The notes under the pieces: generated by a model
The model's database searches: none
Told to the model about the DNA's origin: nothing
The model's input: the letters and a program-made list of their open reading frames with translations, nothing else
Shown here: in pieces, positions 5,013-6,787 of the stretch
Position numbering within the stretch: position 1 is the first letter of the stretch
How the letters are laid out: every line of letters begins with the position of its first letter
Origin: DASRHY01 sp046765875
GTDB lineage: Bacteria > Actinomycetota > Actinomycetes > Propionibacteriales > Kribbellaceae
DNA length: 6,787 nt
Assembly: GCA_046765875.1 (NCBI GenBank)
Contig: JBKPSJ010000232.1
Span: 1-6,787, forward strand
Reading direction: 5' to 3'
Made by a program: the position numbers and the translations under genes

Positions 5013-6422
5013 ATGACCGAGATTCCGCACGTCTACGGGTACGGATACGGCGCACCCGGCCATCCCCTGATGCGGGTCGACGGCACCGGCCGGTCGATCT
5101 CGCTGGTGGACACCCCGCCGTCGTCGGGGTCGGTGCTGTTCACCGGTCCGCCCGGGATGGGCAAGACCGCCGAACTCAACCGGTTCCAGGCGTTCGCGCA
5201 ACAGCAGGGCTGGCCGGTGTTCCGGGTCGACGCCTCCGCACGCGAGGGGCTGGAGAACCGGTTCGCCCGTGCAGTCGGCGACGACCTCGGGATGCTGCGC
5301 AAGGAGCACGGCTTCTGGGCCACCCGGAAGCTCAAGAAGACGCTGCGCGACCTGTTCCGCGGCCGGCGCAACGCCCAGCACGGCATCGAGGCCCGTACGC
5401 CACCGATACTCCCGACGCCGCAGTTGATCTACAAGTACCAGTTCGACGCCAACTCGTCGGACGAGCCGACCAGCACCCTCAACGAGTTGTCCGAGCGGGT
5501 CGGCGAACTGGCCGCGCGCAAGCACGGCCGCGCCGTGATCATGATCGACAACGTGGACCGGGCCAGCCCGCGCGACCTGGCCGCCGTCGTCGAACTCACT
5601 GAGCATCTGGAACGCAACGGCCAGCCGGTCATGCTGGTGGCGTCCGGCGGTGAGCGGACGCCGTCGCTGTTGATGCGCGCGTCCCGCGGGATGGGCCCGG
5701 CCGAGACCGACATTCTGCAGCACTACGACATTCGCGAGTGCCGGGCGTTCACCGCCGACGAGTTGCGGCCGGCGCTGGCCGCGCAGTTCGGGTACGCCGG
5801 GGTGCGGGTCGATCCGGCCGCGATGCAGTTCCTGCTGGACCAGGCCAACGGCAGCCCGCAACGGCTGCAGCAGATCGGCACGGCCGCGGTCGAGTACGGG
5901 CAGCGCTGGCCGAACGGTCTGGACCAGCAGGTGGCGAATGCGGCCGTCCGTACGGTCGACGAGCGCTCGAAGTACTCGTACAAGGCCACCTGGGACAACT
6001 CGGACCATGCCGAGCGGGACCTGATCACCCGGACCCTGGCCAGCGGACAACTCGGAACCAGCGTGCCGCACGTCAAGCAGGAGGCCGGGCCGGACAAATG
6101 GCACGCCGTGGAGGAGGCGAGGCAGTCCCTGCTCGATCGCGGGGTGCTGCGCGAGTCCAACGGACGGCTGCGTTTCGCCGACCCGGGCTTCGAACGATGG
6201 ACCGCCCAGCACCTCGGTGACTCGCTGGCACACCAGGCCGTTCCCGTCCAGCAGGTCCTTTCCCAGCAACAGCAGTCGGCGCCGCGGGTCGGCGGGTCGT
6301 TCGACCCGGCCCAGGCGCCGCCGCGCGCCGGCGGACCCGTGCAACCCGGACAGAGCGCACGGCAGCCGGCTGGCCAAGGAGGGCCCGGGCGGCACCGGAC
6401 GGACCGGGGTACAGCGCGGTGA
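5013..6422 (+). CDS. P-loop ATPase of AAA/STAND type with winged helix and disordered tail
   Basis: This is a 469-residue cytosolic NTPase of unknown target. After a short aromatic/Gly N-terminus (HVYGYGYGAPGHP) come Walker A GPPGMGKT (45-52, Lys51), Walker B VIMIDNVDR (175-183, Asp179), a sensor-1-like VMLVASGG (206-213), and a sensor-2-like GSPQRLQQI starting at Gly280 with Arg284. The residue after the Walker B Asp is Asn180 rather than Glu. This recalls the D-x-h-D pattern of STAND and related signalling NTPases, and hydrolysis may be slow. Residues about 325-400 look like the winged-helix domain that follows such ATPase modules (DHAERDLITRTLASG, then LLDRGVLRESNGRLRFADPGFERW). Residues 401-469 are Gln/Pro/Gly-rich and probably disordered. 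The stop overlaps the next start in GTGA, so the two genes are coupled. Family-level placement is confident, but the biological role is unknown. Defence, signalling or DNA-binding roles are all possible. Confidence 0.8.
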   Translation: MTEIPHVYGYGYGAPGHPLMRVDGTGRSISLVDTPPSSGSVLFTGPPGMGKTAELNRFQAFAQQQGWPVFRVDASAREGLENRFARAVGDDLGMLRKEHGFWATRKLKKTLRDLFRGRRNAQHGIEARTPPILPTPQLIYKYQFDANSSDEPTSTLNELSERVGELAARKHGRAVIMIDNVDRASPRDLAAVVELTEHLERNGQPVMLVASGGERTPSLLMRASRGMGPAETDILQHYDIRECRAFTADELRPALAAQFGYAGVRVDPAAMQFLLDQANGSPQRLQQIGTAAVEYGQRWPNGLDQQVANAAVRTVDERSKYSYKATWDNSDHAERDLITRTLASGQLGTSVPHVKQEAGPDKWHAVEEARQSLLDRGVLRESNGRLRFADPGFERWTAQHLGDSLAHQAVPVQQVLSQQQQSAPRVGGSFDPAQAPPRAGGPVQPGQSARQPAGQGGPGRHRTDRGTAR

Positions 6423-6787
6423 CCGAGCCCAGCCTCGACCCGGGGGAGAGGCTCGGCGCGTCCTCGTGGTCGGTGACCGAGGCGCGCGACATCGTCGCCG
6501 GTTTGCTGCACGTGGCCGAGGGCGAGGAGTACGACGCGCTCGAACTGTTCGGCGCCCTGTGCTCCTATCTCGACGAGATGTACGGCCCGCCCGGCTTCAC
6601 CCGGCTGCTCGATCCGCAGCCACGGACAGCCGTCGCCGATCTGGTACGACGGATCCGCGGCCACACCCCGACCGGTTCGCCGACGCTCGACGATGACGGC
6701 GTACCGGTGGACCTCGGCGGCCGGGACATGGACCGCTACTTCGATGGAGTGGTCCGGCTCGACCAGCCGGTCAACTCGGTGTACACG
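6419..6787 (+). CDS. Unrecognised protein, coupled to the ATPase gene (3' end outside window)
   Basis: An open frame of 123 codons begins at GTG 6419, overlaps the ATPase stop in GTGA, and continues to the right edge without a stop. The protein begins VTEPSLDPGERLGASSWSV. It has a helical segment rich in Leu, Ala and Glu (EARDIVAGLLHVAEGEEYDALELFGALCSYLDEMYG, described in words: Tyr39 to Tyr55 region is acidic and aromatic). It continues with PPGFTRLLDPQ, TAVADLVRRIRG, and DLGGRDMDRYFDGVVRLD. No signal peptide or membrane segment is seen, and I recognise no family. Codon use with G/C at third positions and a balanced composition support a real gene. GTG 6473 is a second possible start, but it has no well-spaced ribosome site. 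Because it is coupled to the ATPase it probably works with it, but its function cannot be inferred. Confidence 0.75.
   Translation, partial: MTEPSLDPGERLGASSWSVTEARDIVAGLLHVAEGEEYDALELFGALCSYLDEMYGPPGFTRLLDPQPRTAVADLVRRIRGHTPTGSPTLDDDGVPVDLGGRDMDRYFDGVVRLDQPVNSVYT

Noticed and set aside
4491..6395. A 634-codon open frame on the minus strand opposite the acVLRF1 and ATPase genes
   Set aside because: It is antisense to two well-supported genes, and its translation is Arg/Gly/Pro/Leu-rich without a family signature, the usual shadow in high-GC DNA.
6217..6696. A + strand open frame across the ATPase/partner junction
   Set aside because: It is Arg-rich, overlaps the ATPase tail by about 200 bases, and competes with the better-supported frame from GTG 6419.

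Overview
The window comes from a high-GC actinobacterium. Third codon positions are strongly G/C, GTG starts and 1-8 base gene overlaps are used, and the gene order matches the actinobacterial SUF iron-sulfur cluster operon. It also carries a gene for acVLRF1, a release-factor-like family described from actinobacteria. I cannot name the genus. The frequent GTAC(G) words would suit Micromonosporales or Kribbella-like Propionibacteriales, but I did not count them.

Bases 1-3926 hold the distal part of a SUF operon, all on the + strand: sufD (5' end outside the window), a Rieske-type ferredoxin gene, sufC, sufS, sufU and a sufT-like DUF59 gene. Four of the five junctions overlap (ATGA, ATGA, TGATG and an 8-base overlap). 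The only real gap is 32 bases, before sufC. The products cooperate as follows. SufS releases sulfur from cysteine, SufU relays the persulfide, the SufB-SufC-SufD scaffold ATPase builds the cluster (sufB presumably lies upstream), and SufT helps maturation. The ferredoxin is the odd member: it splits sufD from sufC, and its likely role is electron supply or being a local client.

Bases 3927-4300 contain no gene. They hold the most unusual DNA in the window: seven tandem 18-20 base GC-rich units in two alternating types (4015-4150). The last unit runs into a 14-bp perfect inverted repeat that encloses a second 7-bp hairpin (4135-4193). Several small palindromes lie on either side.

Bases 4301-4921 encode an acVLRF1-family peptidyl-tRNA hydrolase / release-factor-like protein, followed by two small hairpins that may end its transcript. 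From 5013 a second gene set begins. It has a 469-residue P-loop ATPase of the AAA/STAND type with a predicted C-terminal winged helix and a disordered Gln/Pro/Gly-rich tail. This overlaps by four bases (GTGA) an unrecognised gene that runs off the right edge. The ATPase and its coupled partner are the least explained functional unit. The SUF part is well-understood housekeeping.
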